This document shows positions 1 to 8,679 of a stretch of 64,000 nt of DNA, piece by piece (within the stretch, counting starts at the first letter, position 1; the number at the start of each line of letters is the position of its first letter). This DNA is from Mycobacterium sherrisii (GTDB taxonomy: Bacteria; Actinomycetota; Actinomycetes; Mycobacteriales; Mycobacteriaceae): NCBI RefSeq assembly GCF_002102355.1, contig NZ_LQPT01000084.1, positions 62,001 to 126,000 of the forward strand. The letters are read 5' to 3'. Position numbers and translations under genes: made by a program. The notes under the pieces are model-generated. The model did no database searches and had not been told where the DNA came from. It worked only from the letters and a program-made list of their open reading frames with translations.

Positions 1-114
1 TCCCCGACCGCCAACGCATAGGCCCCGAGCCTGACCGGAAGAATTCCGGGCATTGCGGTGTTCGGCTGCAACACGGCAGTGGCGCCTGCGGCGCCGGCAA
101 AGGAGGACGAGTTC

Positions 115-995
115 ATGAGCTCCGCAGAGGTGCTCGGCTGCTGGCACGGCACACGGCGGCGGGCCACCGGTTCACGGCCGCCGGAATCTCGTCGTTCGTC
201 CTGGATGACGGCCCCCGCGACGCGGCACCGGTGGTGTGCGTGCACGGAGTTCCGGCTTCGGCCTTTCTGTACCGCAAGGTGGTCCCGGAATTGGCGTCTC
301 GAGGGTTGCGCGGCATCGCCATCGACCTGCCCGGACTGGGGCTGGCCGAACGGCCCGGCGATGCCGACTACACCTGGACTGGGCTGGGCCGTTGGCTGCT
401 GGCGGCGATCGATGAGTTGCAACTCGATCGCTTTCACCTGGTGTTGCACGACATCGGCGGTCCCATCGGGTTCGAGGTGGCCAACGCCGCACCCGACCGG
501 GTGCTGTCGATGACGTTGTTGAACACCCTCATCGAGGTGGAGTCGTTCCACCGGCCCTGGCCGATGGAACCCTTCGCGCATCCGCTGCTCGGCGAGACGT
601 GGCTGGCGTCGCTGCGCATCCCGGGAACGTTCCTGTCGATCATGCGGCTGGTAGGTGCCAGTCGCCATGTCCCGGCCGCGGAGATTTTGTGCTGGAAGCC
701 GTTGCTGTTCGGCGACGACGGCGGGCAAGCATTTTTAAAAATCATGCGCGGCTTCGAGCTGACCGCGGCCAAGCAGCAGCTGTACCTGGATGTGTTGCGC
801 GACCGCCGCTATCCCGCGCAAGTCGTGTGGGGCGCCCGCGACAAGATGCTGCCCTGGCACCGCTACGGCATCCAGGCTCAACGTGCCGCCGGCGCGCGGG
901 ACCCAATCACGTTGCCCGCCAAACACTTTCTGCAAGAGGATCATCCGCAGGAAATCGCCGAAGCGGTGTACCGGCTGACCCAGCGGCACGATTAG
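115..995 (+). CDS. alpha/beta hydrolase, haloalkane dehalogenase/epoxide hydrolase-like, apparent 5' frameshift
   Basis: The body of the protein (readable from GTG 231 to the stop at 995) has an alpha/beta-hydrolase fold: an HG oxyanion motif just after 231, an HDIGG nucleophile elbow with the Asp codon at 450-452, and a late KHFLQEDHP segment with the catalytic His codon at 924-926. An Asp nucleophile and HFLQED are typical of haloalkane dehalogenases and epoxide hydrolases. The Trp after the nucleophile and the Asn of HGN that hold halide are absent, so substrate is uncertain. GTG 231 is too late to include the first strands. An ATG at 115 has an excellent AGGAGG (101-106), but it is in another frame. 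The hydrolase frame upstream of 231 is open with no ATG, GTG or TTG. A one-base indel between about 115 and 190 would join the two. Confidence 0.7.
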
Positions 996-1044
996 CCGCC
1001 GCAATGTCGCCTGCGATCTTGGCAGTCCTCGTATTGTCGGCCCT

Positions 1045-1893
1045 GTGCTGATCGGTTTTCTCCTCGCGCTGGGTTGTTCGGTGTGTTACGGCGCGGCGTC
1101 GGTGCTACAAGCCGTCGCGGCTCGCTCGGTGGAAGCCGGCGGCACGTCCGGTGTGGACGCGGCCTTGCTGTTGCGCGCCATCCGTCAGTGGCGCTACCTC
1201 GCGGGCATCGGCCTGGACGGGCTGGGTTTCCTGCTGCAGGTGCTGGCGCTGCGCCTGGTGCCGATCTACGTCGTCGCCGCGGCGTTGGCCGCCTCGATCG
1301 CGGTGACCGCACTGGTGTCGGTGTGGGTGCTGTCGGCCCGATTGTCGCGGGCCGAGTGGACGGCCATCGGGGTGGTTTGTGCCAGCCTGGCCGCGCTGGC
1401 GGCCGCGGCCGGGCCCGGCCACTTCCGCCACGGCCCCGCCGGGCTGGGTTGGGCCCTGATCGGCGTGGTCGCCGCGCTGTTTTTGGGCGGTGCGACCGCC
1501 GGCTGGTTGCCCGACCGGGCACGCGCCCTCGCCCTGGGGCTCGCGGCCGGCACCGGGTTTGGTGTGGTGGAGATCGGGGTGCGTCTGCTCGACGAGATCG
1601 ATCCCACCAAGGCCGCCTTCTACACCGACCCGGCGTTGTACGCGGCGGCCGGTGGCGGCCTTGCGGGGTTTCTGTTGTTCACCTCGGCGCTGCAACGCGG
1701 ATCGGTCACCACCACCGTGGCCGCGATGGTGGTCGGAGAAACCATCGCACCCGCGCTGGTCGGGGTGGTGTGGCTGGGTGACACCGCTCGCGCCGGTTGG
1801 GGCTGGCTGGTCATCGTGGGATTCGTCGTCGCGGTGGCCGCGACGTTGCTGCTGGCGCGATTCGGCGAGGCGCCCAACGCAGCACCCGGTTGA
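1045..1893 (+). CDS. DMT/EamA-type multi-pass membrane protein
   Basis: The 282-residue product is almost wholly hydrophobic, with about nine to ten predicted membrane segments in two halves, as in drug/metabolite transporter (DMT) proteins. There is a short Arg-rich loop near residues 45-50 and a soluble loop around an LLDEIDPTKAAFY segment. Start is GTG 1045, 49 nt after the hydrolase stop; an overlapping short reading frame from ATG 1004 ends at 1051 and might couple translation. The substrate cannot be read from sequence. The 3' end overlaps the convergent acyl-CoA ligase gene by 83 nt, which is unusual. Confidence 0.7.
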   Translation: MLIGFLLALGCSVCYGAASVLQAVAARSVEAGGTSGVDAALLLRAIRQWRYLAGIGLDGLGFLLQVLALRLVPIYVVAAALAASIAVTALVSVWVLSARLSRAEWTAIGVVCASLAALAAAAGPGHFRHGPAGLGWALIGVVAALFLGGATAGWLPDRARALALGLAAGTGFGVVEIGVRLLDEIDPTKAAFYTDPALYAAAGGGLAGFLLFTSALQRGSVTTTVAAMVVGETIAPALVGVVWLGDTARAGWGWLVIVGFVVAVAATLLLARFGEAPNAAPG

Positions 1894-3529
1894 ACCACCG
1901 CGTTGCTCCTCCCGAAACCGGTTGCGCCGCAGCCGAAGCCGACTCAGCGACCGCGTAGGTGGTACCGCGCGGGGGTCGGCTCAGCAGGACACCACCCTGG
2001 GCGCTGATCCCGGCGGCGATCAGTTCGCGTTTGAGGATCTTGTTGGTGGCCGTGGCCGGCAGGTCGGCGTTGATGCGCAGGTAGCGTGGCCACGCTTTCG
2101 GCGACAGGTCCGGCTGCGCGGCCAAAAATTCCTCCAGGTCCGCAGCCGTCACGTCCATTCCCTCGTGCAGCACCAGTGCCGCCATCACCTGATCCCCCAC
2201 CCGCTCGTCCGGCACCGCGTACACCGCGACCTGGCTGACTTGGGGCAGCCGTGCCAAGATCCGCTCGATCGGCGCCGCCGCCATGTTCTCGCCGTCGACC
2301 CGCATCCAATCGGCGGTGCGACCGGCGAGGTAGATCCAGCCGTCGGTGTTGCGATAGGCCAGATCTCCGGTCCAATACATGCCGTGCCGCATCCGCTCGG
2401 CGGTGGCTTCCGGATCGTTGTAGTAACCGGCGAAGGGTCCCGCCCCCTGCGTATTGACCAGTTCGCCGACCGCCTCGTCGAAGTTGGTCAGCGCACCATG
2501 GTCGTCGAACTGCGCGACGGCGCACTCGCGCAGGGTTGTCGGGTTGTAGATGCCGACGCCGGGATACGGCTTGCCGATCGAACCGGGCGGAGTGCCGTCC
2601 ACCCGCACCACGATCACCGCGAACTCGCTGGACCCGAAGCTGTCGATCACCCGGCAACCGAAACGTCGGGCGAATTCCTCGATGTCGCGATCGGTGGCCT
2701 CATTGCCGAATGCGACGCGCAGGGTGGTGTCCGCATCGTCGGGCCGCTCCGGGGTGGCAAGGATCAGGGCCAGTGGCTTACCGACGTAATTGAAGTAGGT
2801 CACCCCGTAGCGGCGCACGTCGTCGAGGAAGCGTGACGGCGAGAACTTGGCGGGGACCATCGTCGCGCCGCTGCCGATCGCAACGGCCCAGCCGGCCGCG
2901 ACCCCGTTGGAGTGGAACAGCGGCATCGCCAGATAGCAGACGTCGTCGGCCGTGACGTCGTATTGACTGATCAAGCTGGCTCCGCACAGCACCGCCATGC
3001 CGTGCGCGAATCGCACCGCCTTAGGGTTGCCGCTCGTGCCGGACGTGAAAATCATCATCAGCGTGTCGGCCGCGACGACCTCGCGATGCGGGCGCAGTGG
3101 CGGGGCCGCGGCCACCGCCGCGTGATAGTCCGCGTTGGTGACGTTGAGAACGCGAATCCCGTTGAGTTCCAAGCCTTCCAGGATCGCCTGCTGGTCGTCG
3201 TCGACGAGCAGGAGCTGACAGTCGGACCGGTGGATGTCGGCGAGCAGCGCCGCGCCGCGCCGTGTGGTGTTGAGACCACACAAGACGTAGCCGCCCAGCG
3301 CCGCGGCCGCCATCGCACGCAGCATGGCCGGCGAATTGCCCAGCGCGGCACCGACATGCAGGGGGCGAGCCGGATCGGCAAGCGCGATCAGTGCGGCGGC
3401 CTCGGCTGCGGCCTCGGCCAGGTGCTCGCGCCAGGTCCAGATCCGGTCACCGTGCGCGACCGCCGGCGCGTCGTCGTTCCTGCGTTGCCGCAACAACTGC
3501 TGAACCGTTTCCGGTGCTCCTCCGGTCAT
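1811..3529 (-). CDS. acyl-CoA synthetase, FadD17-like
   Basis: Activates a carboxylic acid to its acyl-CoA through an acyl-adenylate. Visible features are the ANL P-loop (IFTSGTSGNPKAV), the YYNDPEAT region, the TGDLAYRNTDGW motif with its adenosine-binding Asp, the hinge DWMRVDGEN, and a C-terminal Lys in TNKILKREL. The spacing and wording resemble mycobacterial FadD17, which acts in sterol side-chain catabolism (from memory). The ATG at 3529 overlaps the stop of the monooxygenase gene as ATGA, so it is the last gene of the nine-gene operon. At 572 residues it is about 50 longer than expected: translation runs on past the usual GTTYAV end into a basic, Arg-rich tail that overlaps the convergent membrane-protein gene. 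Confidence 0.85.
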   Translation of the reverse strand: MTGGAPETVQQLLRQRRNDDAPAVAHGDRIWTWREHLAEAAAEAAALIALADPARPLHVGAALGNSPAMLRAMAAAALGGYVLCGLNTTRRGAALLADIHRSDCQLLLVDDDQQAILEGLELNGIRVLNVTNADYHAAVAAAPPLRPHREVVAADTLMMIFTSGTSGNPKAVRFAHGMAVLCGASLISQYDVTADDVCYLAMPLFHSNGVAAGWAVAIGSGATMVPAKFSPSRFLDDVRRYGVTYFNYVGKPLALILATPERPDDADTTLRVAFGNEATDRDIEEFARRFGCRVIDSFGSSEFAVIVVRVDGTPPGSIGKPYPGVGIYNPTTLRECAVAQFDDHGALTNFDEAVGELVNTQGAGPFAGYYNDPEATAERMRHGMYWTGDLAYRNTDGWIYLAGRTADWMRVDGENMAAAPIERILARLPQVSQVAVYAVPDERVGDQVMAALVLHEGMDVTAADLEEFLAAQPDLSPKAWPRYLRINADLPATATNKILKRELIAAGISAQGGVLLSRPPRGTTYAVAESASAAAQPVSGGATRWFNRVLRWAPRRIAPAATSRPPRRRIPR

Positions 3530-5121
3530 CGGGTGGTCCACACCAACCCGGCGTAGTCGTTGCGCGCGACCTCGTCGCAGTGCCGGCGGTAGCTGCCGAA
3601 TCCACCGATGTAGGGCATGAAGGTCCGTTTCTTGCCTTCGATGTTGGCACCCAGATACCACGACGAGGCCGCCCGGGGAAACAAGGTGCGCTCGGCGGCC
3701 TGGGCCACGTGCTCGGTCCAGCTCTGCGCGGCGTCCTGACGGGGCTCGACCTCGACGGCGCCCCGGCGTCGGGCGGCGTGCACCAACTCGACGACCCAGT
3801 CGACCTGGACCTCCGCGTGCAGGACCATGTTGGCCAGCACCGAGGGACTGCCCGGCCCGCTGATCGTGAACAGGTTCGGCAGGCCCGGCACCATCAGCCC
3901 GAGAAACGTCACCGGCCCGTCGGCCCACACGTCGCGCAGCCGGTGGCCCCGGGGCCCGCGCGGGTCGATTCGGGTCAGGGCTCCGGTCATGGCGTCGAAG
4001 CCGGTGGCGAAGATCAGCACATCGCATGGGTAGCTTGCCGCGGCAGTGCGCACCGCGTCAGCGGTAATCGTCTCGATCGGTTCGCGCCGCAGGTTGATCA
4101 GTTGCACGTTGTCGCGGTTGAAGATGGCGTAATAGCCGGCGTCGGTGCAGATCCGTTTGGTTCCGATCGGGTGATCGACCGGGATGAGATCGGCCGCGAC
4201 GACGGGGTCGGTGACGATCTCGCGGATCCGGTCCTCGGCGAATTTCCGTGCGACGTCGTTGGCGGCGAGATCGCTGGTTTGATCGGGGAAGGTCTTGGCG
4301 AACAGTACCCCGCCTTCGCGCCAGCGCTGCCACAGCGCTTCGGCCCGCTCTCGCGGGTCGGTATCGACGGCCTTCTTGTGGTAGGTGCCGTGCGGCGTCC
4401 CGGCCGGCGCGTAGGCCGACGCCCGCCGACGTTCGGGGTATTGCTCCTGGATCTGGCGCTGTTCCTCAGCCGACCAGGGCCGGTTCGGCATCGGGATGGT
4501 GTAGTTGGCGGATCGCTGGAATACCACTAGCTTTTCGGCCTGGGCCGCGACGATCGGCGCGAGCTGGATACCCGATGATCCGGTACCGATGAGTCCCACC
4601 CGTTTGCCGGCCAGCTCGGGGTCCTCCCGTGGCCACGCCGCCGTGAAGTACACCTCGCCCGAAAAGCCCTCGACGCCTGGCAGATTGGGACGGTTGACCG
4701 CGGACAGGCAGCCGGTGGCGCACAACAGGAACTGCGCCGCGTAGCTCTCGCCGGCGGCGGTGTCGACATGCCAGTGACCGTCGGAAAAAGCGGCGCCGAC
4801 GACGTCGGTGCCGAACAGATAGTGGCGGCGCAAGTCAAACCGGTCGGCGACATGACGTAGGTAGGCCAGGATTTCCGGTTGCGCGGCGAACCGCTCGCTC
4901 CACTGCCAGCTTCGCTGCAGCGCTTGGTCGAACGAGTAGGAGTAGTCGACGCTTTCGACGTCGCACCGTGCGCCCGGGTACCGGTTCCAATACCAGGTGC
5001 CACCCACATCGGGTGCCGCTTCGATCGCGGTCACCGACAGGCCAGCCGCCGCGAGCCGGTGCACGGCGTAAAGGCCGGCGAATCCGGCGCCGATGACGAT
5101 GACGTCGCTGACCCTTGTCAT
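3526..5121 (-). CDS. Baeyer-Villiger-type flavin monooxygenase
   Basis: FAD- and NADPH-dependent enzyme expected to insert oxygen next to a ketone to give an ester or lactone. Seen: first Rossmann motif GAGFAG at residues 11-16, second GTGSSG at 179-184, and the BVMO signature GGTWYWNRYPGARCD starting at 40. Length 531 is normal for cyclohexanone/cyclopentadecanone-type BVMOs. The class fingerprint FxGxxxHxxxW is present at 153-163, but its central His is Phe (residue 159). That His supports catalysis in characterised members, so activity may be altered. ATGA overlaps join it to the esterase upstream and the acyl-CoA ligase downstream. A BVMO next to an esterase suggests ketone to ester to acid plus alcohol. 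Confidence 0.85.
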   Translation of the reverse strand: MTRVSDVIVIGAGFAGLYAVHRLAAAGLSVTAIEAAPDVGGTWYWNRYPGARCDVESVDYSYSFDQALQRSWQWSERFAAQPEILAYLRHVADRFDLRRHYLFGTDVVGAAFSDGHWHVDTAAGESYAAQFLLCATGCLSAVNRPNLPGVEGFSGEVYFTAAWPREDPELAGKRVGLIGTGSSGIQLAPIVAAQAEKLVVFQRSANYTIPMPNRPWSAEEQRQIQEQYPERRRASAYAPAGTPHGTYHKKAVDTDPRERAEALWQRWREGGVLFAKTFPDQTSDLAANDVARKFAEDRIREIVTDPVVAADLIPVDHPIGTKRICTDAGYYAIFNRDNVQLINLRREPIETITADAVRTAAASYPCDVLIFATGFDAMTGALTRIDPRGPRGHRLRDVWADGPVTFLGLMVPGLPNLFTISGPGSPSVLANMVLHAEVQVDWVVELVHAARRRGAVEVEPRQDAAQSWTEHVAQAAERTLFPRAASSWYLGANIEGKKRTFMPYIGGFGSYRRHCDEVARNDYAGLVWTTR

Positions 5122-6092
5122 AGCGAGCCCATATTCGCGGCGCCTCGGTGCGTCGGCTGCAGCACCTCACCCAGGTCCGCGAAGATCAGCTGCCGCGCTG
5201 CCGCGGCCGGACCGAAGGACTCGATGGTCATGAAGCCGTGGAACAGGCCGGGAAAGTCGCGGTGCACAACCGGCACTTTCGCCGCGCGCAGTCGGCGGGC
5301 ATAGTCGCAGCCCTCGCTGTGCAGCGGGTCCAGGCCGGCGGTCACGATCACGGCGGGCGGCAGGCCTGCATGCGACTCCGCGCGTGCCGGGGCAACCAGG
5401 TAGGGCGGATCGAAAACCCTTGGTCCGCTGAGGTATTGATGCCAATACCATTGCATGGCCGTCCGGGTGTTGAAGTAACCGGTACCGAAGCGGTGGTAGC
5501 TGTCGGTATCGAAGGAGGGATCGATCGCTGGGTAGAGCAGCAGCTGGGCCGCGGGGCCGGCGACCGCGCGATCGCGACACATCAGCGCGGTGACCGCCGC
5601 CAGGTTGCCGCCGGCACTGTCCCCCGCCACCACGATGCGCCGCGGATCGATGCCCAACTCGTGGGCGTTCTCGACGACCCGGCAAAACGCCGCGAACGCA
5701 TCGAGCGCGGCCGCGGGAGCGGGATGTTCGGGGGCAAGTCGGTAGTCGACCGACACCACGACGGCCCGGGCGCCGCGGGCCAGGCTCCGGCAGAAGGCGT
5801 CATGGGATTCGATGTCGCAGAAGACGAATCCGCCGCCGTGATAAAAGACGACCGCGGGACGATCCGCGTCGGGTTCGCCGTGCGGGTGGTAGACCCGGAT
5901 CGGGATGGCGCCGGCGGGTCCCGGCACCGTGCGGTCGGTGGTGCGGCGGACCTCGGTGTGGTTGCCAGTCGGCACCCGGCGGGCGGCGACCGCGGCACGC
6001 GCCTGGGTAGCGGTCATGTGCTCGACGCGCGGGAACCCCGCGTTCAGCTGGTCGAGCATCGCCCGCACCGTGCCGTTGAGGGGATCGTCCAC
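5118..6092 (-). CDS. alpha/beta hydrolase, hormone-sensitive-lipase family esterase
   Basis: Carboxylesterase of the HSL (family IV) group. Seen: oxyanion motif HGGGF at residues 85-89, nucleophile GDSAGG with Ser159, an Asp in TAGLDPLHSEG and a late His in FPGLFHGF. Length of 324 residues is typical. GTG 6092 is preferred because GGAGG lies five bases upstream; the frame stays open further up but without a better start. The stop overlaps the start of the monooxygenase gene (ATGA), and 26 nt separate it from the DUF35 gene before it. Its likely role is hydrolysis of the ester or lactone made by the monooxygenase; this is inferred from context. Confidence 0.85.
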   Translation of the reverse strand: MDDPLNGTVRAMLDQLNAGFPRVEHMTATQARAAVAARRVPTGNHTEVRRTTDRTVPGPAGAIPIRVYHPHGEPDADRPAVVFYHGGGFVFCDIESHDAFCRSLARGARAVVVSVDYRLAPEHPAPAAALDAFAAFCRVVENAHELGIDPRRIVVAGDSAGGNLAAVTALMCRDRAVAGPAAQLLLYPAIDPSFDTDSYHRFGTGYFNTRTAMQWYWHQYLSGPRVFDPPYLVAPARAESHAGLPPAVIVTAGLDPLHSEGCDYARRLRAAKVPVVHRDFPGLFHGFMTIESFGPAAAARQLIFADLGEVLQPTHRGAANMGSL

Positions 6093-6118
6093 CTGCACCT
6101 CCGACCTCGCCGTTGAGA

Positions 6119-6532
6119 TCACGCCGGCCGGTATCTGAGCAAAGTGATTCCGGCCTCGGGCAGATCGTAGAACACCGGCCGCACCCGCATGCCGATTCGG
6201 ACGTCGTCCGGGCCGACCTCGACCAGCTCGGTGCTGATCCGGGGCCCGGCGTCCCATTGCACGACCGCCAGCAGTTGCGGCACGACGTCGGCCCACGGCG
6301 GACCGGTCGGCCGCCGGGCCACGGTGAAGGTGTACAGCGTTCCGGCGCCATTGATTTCGCGCCATTGCAGGTCGTCGGCCAGGGTGCCGGGAGCAAGGAC
6401 GCGAGGGTAGAAGACGTAGCGCTGCAACGACGGCGAGTACTGCACCCGAATCCGGTGCTGCGCCAGCACATCCCAGAAAGGTTGCGAAACCGGTGTGGGC
6501 TCGGGCACCGGAACCGGTTCGGTGGTCTGCAT
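6119..6532 (-). CDS. DUF35 OB-fold acyl-CoA-binding protein
   Basis: The 137-residue protein matches the DUF35 family, partners of thiolase-fold enzymes such as Ltp2. The N-terminal FWDVLAQHRIRVQYSPSLQR segment occupies the rubredoxin-like zinc ribbon, but the usual Cys pairs are missing and QYSPS stands where a CxxC normally is, so zinc is probably not bound. The OB-fold part (GTLYTFTVARR, PQLLAVVQWD) is well kept. Its ATG overlaps the stop of the thiolase-fold gene by one base (TGATG), which supports co-translation and a direct complex. Confidence 0.8.
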   Translation of the reverse strand: MQTTEPVPVPEPTPVSQPFWDVLAQHRIRVQYSPSLQRYVFYPRVLAPGTLADDLQWREINGAGTLYTFTVARRPTGPPWADVVPQLLAVVQWDAGPRISTELVEVGPDDVRIGMRVRPVFYDLPEAGITLLRYRPA

Positions 6533-7734
6533 CAGTCTCCCTGCATGATCAGTGCGACCTGCTCGCTCATGATGCCGCCGTTGCCGGTGACGAAGGCGGT
6601 GTGGCAGTCCGCGACTTGCGCGTCGGCGCCGCGTCCCATGAGTTGACGGGCGCCGTCGACGACATGGTGCATGCCGCCGGCCATCCCCGCCTGGCCAAAC
6701 GAAAGTTGGCCGCCGGCCGTGTTCAGCGGAAAGTCGCCGCGGTAGGTGAGATCGTGCTGGGCTACCCAGGACATGCCGGCGCCCTTGGCGCAAAAGCCGG
6801 CATCCTCCAAGGTCATCAGCACCGTGATCGTGTAGCAGTCGTAGATCGAGGCGACGTCGATGTCGGACCGGTTCAGCCCCGCCATGGCAAAGGCCCGGTC
6901 CGCAGCGCGGGCGATCGGGGTATTCAGCAGCTCGTCGGCGTACGTGGGGGTCTTGAATGCGAGATGTTCGCCAAACCCCTTGACCCATACCGGGCGGTGC
7001 CGGCCACGCCGGGCCAGGTCCGCGTTGGCCAACAGCACACCCGCTCCCCCGTGCACCCGCATCACCGTCTCGAGCAAGTGGATCGGGTCGGCGATCATGG
7101 GGCTGGCCAGGACTTCATCTGCGGTGATCGGCGTCCCGTGAAACACCGCGCCCGGATGCGCGCAGGCGTTGGTGCGCTGGTCGACCGCGATCTTGGCCAA
7201 CGCGGCGGGAGCGTAACCGAAGACGGCGGCATAGCGCTGCGCGATCTGCGCGTAGGGCGCATTCTGCCCCACGTTGCCATAGGGGATCTCGAATTCCGCC
7301 TGTGGCGACCCGTAGTTATTCGACGATGCCCCATACCAATTCGATGCGGCAGCCGGTCGTCGCCGTGATTGCGGCAAGGCCGCCGATCCGGGCACCACGG
7401 CAAGGGCGGCGTCGCAGATGCCGAGCTCGATCGCGGCGGCCGCCCGCCAGATCATGCCGGCCGACGTGGCCCCGCCCAAATCGACACGTTCACCGAAATC
7501 CAATGCCAGGCCCAAGTATTCGCACAGCGTGGCGGGGGCGAACATCGCGGACTCCGCCACGCCGTGCGTGAGCAAACCATTGATGTGCGACGGGTCGAGG
7601 CCGGCGTCGGCCACGGCCGCCTTCGCCAGCAACGCGTATTGGTCGAGGGTGAACCGCGGCGGCCCGGTCGGCCGGCGCTCGGCCGGTAATTCGGCGATAC
7701 CGACGATGGCCGCCTCGCCCCGCAGGCCCGTCAC
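6532..7734 (-). CDS. thiolase-fold lipid-transfer protein, Ltp2-like (probable retro-aldolase)
   Basis: A 400-residue thiolase-superfamily protein of the nonspecific lipid-transfer (SCP-x) type. It reads GGATSAG at residues 87-93, where true thiolases carry the nucleophilic Cys, and it has a YDCYT motif at 298-302, as in Ltp proteins. Ltp2 of the mycobacterial cholesterol pathway cleaves a 3-hydroxyacyl-CoA by retro-aldol chemistry and needs a DUF35 partner. Here a DUF35 gene follows with a one-base overlap, and no 3-hydroxyacyl-CoA dehydrogenase gene lies in the operon, so aldol cleavage rather than thiolysis is the better guess. Start is GTG 7734, overlapping the MaoC stop (GTGA). Confidence 0.8.
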   Translation of the reverse strand: MTGLRGEAAIVGIAELPAERRPTGPPRFTLDQYALLAKAAVADAGLDPSHINGLLTHGVAESAMFAPATLCEYLGLALDFGERVDLGGATSAGMIWRAAAAIELGICDAALAVVPGSAALPQSRRRPAAASNWYGASSNNYGSPQAEFEIPYGNVGQNAPYAQIAQRYAAVFGYAPAALAKIAVDQRTNACAHPGAVFHGTPITADEVLASPMIADPIHLLETVMRVHGGAGVLLANADLARRGRHRPVWVKGFGEHLAFKTPTYADELLNTPIARAADRAFAMAGLNRSDIDVASIYDCYTITVLMTLEDAGFCAKGAGMSWVAQHDLTYRGDFPLNTAGGQLSFGQAGMAGGMHHVVDGARQLMGRGADAQVADCHTAFVTGNGGIMSEQVALIMQGD

Positions 7735-8171
7735 GATGGACCTGCGCGCCGGGGCAGCTCGACCATGGCGGTGCCGGGCATCAGGACGGCGTCGTCACGG
7801 CGGCCGGCGATCTCGAGATCCACCAGCCCCGCGCCGTGCTCGGACACACGCTTGGCAGTGACCGTGCCGCCGAACGTCAGTGCCTGGCCGGGGAAGGCGG
7901 TCGCCCGGTTCTGCACCGAGAACGACACCAGGCGGCCGCGCCCGCCGAGCCAGCCGCCGAGCACGCGGGCCAGCAGCGCCGCTTGCAGGGGCCCATGCAC
8001 GAGCACGTTGTCGTAACCTTCGACATCGCGCGCCCAATCTTTGTCGTAGTGAATGCGGTGACCGTTGTAGGTGGCGGCGCTGAAGAAGAACAGCTGGGTT
8101 TCGTCGATGGTGACGGTCAGCTCGGGGATCTGCGCACCCACCTCAACGTCGTCGAAATACACCTGTGTCAT
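7731..8171 (-). CDS. MaoC-like enoyl-CoA hydratase subunit (ChsH1-like)
   Basis: Small hot-dog-fold protein of 146 residues resembling R-specific enoyl-CoA hydratases. The hydratase motif region reads SAATYNGHRIHYD: the motif His is present, but the usual catalytic Asp of GDxNP is replaced by Thr. The preceding gene encodes the complementary case, Asp present and His lost. In the cholesterol pathway ChsH1 and ChsH2 form a heteromeric hydratase, and the same arrangement is inferred here. It overlaps the thiolase-fold gene downstream by four bases and follows the other MaoC gene by seven. Confidence 0.8.
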   Translation of the reverse strand: MTQVYFDDVEVGAQIPELTVTIDETQLFFFSAATYNGHRIHYDKDWARDVEGYDNVLVHGPLQAALLARVLGGWLGGRGRLVSFSVQNRATAFPGQALTFGGTVTAKRVSEHGAGLVDLEIAGRRDDAVLMPGTAMVELPRRAGPS

Positions 8172-8178
8172 GGCATTC

Positions 8179-8679
8179 CTAGGGTCGGGCGATCATCGAG
8201 GTCGAGGCTTCGGCCACCAGGTCGCGGTGTTGATTCCGGTACACGCTGTGCCAGGTGACCAGGACGAATCTGCCGGAGCGGCCCAGCTTTTCGACGATCG
8301 ACTCGATGGTGCGGACCATCTCGATCTCGTCGCGGTGATACGCCGGCAGGTGGAAGGTGAAGGTTTCGCCGCCGGCCATCCGTTTTGGTGCACGGGGAAA
8401 CGCCAGCCCACCGGATACCGCGCCGGAGGATCCGTCCGGCCGCAGCGCATCAAGACGCGTCACGCCGAGCACCGCGTACTGCAGGAAAAGCGGTGGACAG
8501 ATGATGTCGCGGTAACCGTTGGCACGGGCGAACGCCGGATCGAAATACAACGGGTTGTGGTCCCCTACCGCTGCTGCCCACCGTTGCCAATCACGGTGCA
8601 GCACTTCGCCGGTCGCCGTGGCAGCAACCGAACCCACCTGCGCCGCCGCGGCGGCGTCGATCAGTGTGTCCTCAGTCAT
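8179..8679 (-). CDS. MaoC-like dehydratase, FAS1-type N-terminal hot-dog domain (ChsH2-like)
   Basis: 166 residues, single hot-dog domain of the FAS1-like dehydratase group. The motif GDHNPLYFD holds the catalytic Asp, but Tyr stands where the hydratase His normally is. ATG 8679 is chosen because it starts a natural N-terminus; it overlaps the acyl-CoA dehydrogenase stop by eight bases. In ChsH2 this type of domain is fused to a DUF35 domain, whereas here DUF35 is a separate gene two genes downstream. Probable partner of the next MaoC protein in hydrating an enoyl-CoA. Confidence 0.78.
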   Translation of the reverse strand: MTEDTLIDAAAAAQVGSVAATATGEVLHRDWQRWAAAVGDHNPLYFDPAFARANGYRDIICPPLFLQYAVLGVTRLDALRPDGSSGAVSGGLAFPRAPKRMAGGETFTFHLPAYHRDEIEMVRTIESIVEKLGRSGRFVLVTWHSVYRNQHRDLVAEASTSMIARP

